DNA of 64,000 nucleotides from a virus: positions 1 through 64,000 of the IMG/VR virus record IMGVR_UViG_3300036828_000547; one strand, written 5' to 3'. Shown here piece by piece: positions 63,501 to 64,000 of this stretch. A program made the position numbers and the translations under genes. A model generated the notes under the pieces. That model had not been told where the DNA came from, made no database searches, and was given only the letters and a program-made list of their open reading frames with translations. Each line of letters opens with the position of its first letter. Within the stretch, counting starts at the first letter, position 1.

Positions 63501-63828
63501 AAACATATTTGGGTGGTCTCTACCTCCCGGTGTTACCAACAAGATGATCGACGAGGCTGCTGGAATGGACCAGCCTTGTGCGGTCTGTTGTATGGATGTC
63601 GCAGACTGCTGTTGTCCAGAGTGTCCGAACTGCGGGGAGCAGGGAAATCCAAAGTGTTACAAGGAACATGGGCTCAAGCTCAATAAAGAACAGGTTACTA
63701 ACCGGGTGAACTGTCGTATCTTTCAGCTAAATCTACAAATTGCTGATGAACAGCAATATCTTGGATACCTCGCAATAACAGGGCAAACGGAATGGGATAT
63801 AAGCGAAACTCGAGATCCTTTTGGTTAG
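63493..63828 (+). CDS. Cysteine-rich zinc protein, 111 aa
   Basis: ATG 63493 (MSRNIFGWSL) is preferred to the GTG starts. GWSLPPGVTNKMIDEAAGM, then CAVCCMDVADCCCPECPNC and CYKEHGLKL give many Cys in CxxC spacing. The order FGW-x-LPPGV, I-x-EAAG, PC-x-VC, CPEC, HGL is typical of a phage family of unknown role. Confidence 0.65.
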   Translation: MSRNIFGWSLPPGVTNKMIDEAAGMDQPCAVCCMDVADCCCPECPNCGEQGNPKCYKEHGLKLNKEQVTNRVNCRIFQLNLQIADEQQYLGYLAITGQTEWDISETRDPFG

Positions 63829-63837
63829 GAGGGTACA

Positions 63838-64000
63838 ATGAAATGGAAGAAGCGCCTAGAGGAATTAATTAGACTACGCGCCAAGCATGGCCGGGATAGG
63901 CACTTGGCACGAAGCTTCCCCAACCTCAAGGTGGAGCAGCGTACCGCGCCCACATCAGACAGGATGGGTCCTCCGCCATTGCTGAGTAAAGAACAGCTAA
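63838..64000 (+). CDS. Hypothetical protein, cut by the window end
   Basis: AGGAGG precedes ATG 63838. At least 54 residues (MKWKKRLEELIRLRAKHGRD) and open at the end. Strongly basic and helical at the start. Not recognisable from this fragment. Confidence 0.55.
   Translation, partial: MKWKKRLEELIRLRAKHGRDRHLARSFPNLKVEQRTAPTSDRMGPPPLLSKEQL

Noticed and set aside
1-64000. Integrase, repressor or attachment-site module indicating lysogeny
   Set aside because: No recombinase motif or clear att-like duplication was seen; regulators present are also common in lytic phages. The rest of the genome is not visible.

Overview
The window is a 64 kb piece of a tailed double-stranded DNA phage genome. 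A contractile sheath, tube, spike and baseplate make it a myovirus. The host is most likely a Gram-negative bacterium: the tape measure carries peptidoglycan-cutting domains, there is an amidase endolysin, and two proteins have Sec signal peptides. The base composition is moderately AT-rich. No integrase, repressor/attachment module, rRNA, tRNA, CRISPR array or insertion sequence was seen, so a lytic life style is the simplest reading.

Layout. Positions 1-2.3 kb hold short genes, mostly leftward, including two membrane proteins and a rightward candidate small terminase subunit. From 2.36 to 38.55 kb one long rightward late block runs: large terminase, three related beta-rich proteins, portal, a Nudix-prohead protease fusion, an Asp/Lys-rich scaffold-like protein, a minor head protein, the major capsid protein, connector/neck genes, a large fibre, sheath, tube, a Pro/His-rich protein with its own promoter and terminator, tail chaperones, tape measure, hub, a second tape-measure-like protein, spike, baseplate wedge, fibre genes and endolysin. 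Neighbours often overlap by 1-17 nt, which suggests translational coupling. From 38.7 to 57.0 kb a leftward block holds replication and nucleotide genes: SNF2-like helicase, nuclease, DEDDh exonuclease, family A DNA polymerase, DUF3631 ATPase, DUF3310 protein, HD nucleotidase, a thymidylate-synthase-family enzyme, a TET-associated-type glycosyltransferase, a base-hypermodification-type helical protein, UvrD-like helicase and two proteins with SSB-like C-terminal tips. Positions 57.1-64 kb carry four short transcription units of mostly unknown small proteins, among them the secreted pair.

How it works together. The thymidylate-synthase-family enzyme, glycosyltransferase and hypermodification-type protein are packed end to end in one operon, next to the HD nucleotidase and DUF3310 protein. 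Together they predict that this phage replaces or decorates thymine in its DNA through 5-hydroxymethyl-dUMP. This is the most interesting system in the window.

Regulation is unusually readable. At least six sites match TTG-N20-TATAAT spacing (17 bp between hexamers), and many of the leftward ones continue into GCTTTAC at the start of the transcript. There are several perfect-stem terminators, a structured intergenic RNA with a possible pseudoknot just after the capsid gene, and a two-copy structured element at 38.6 and 45.2 kb. The first 123 bases and 855-1049 hold no gene I can support; no gene-free stretch exceeds 300 bases.
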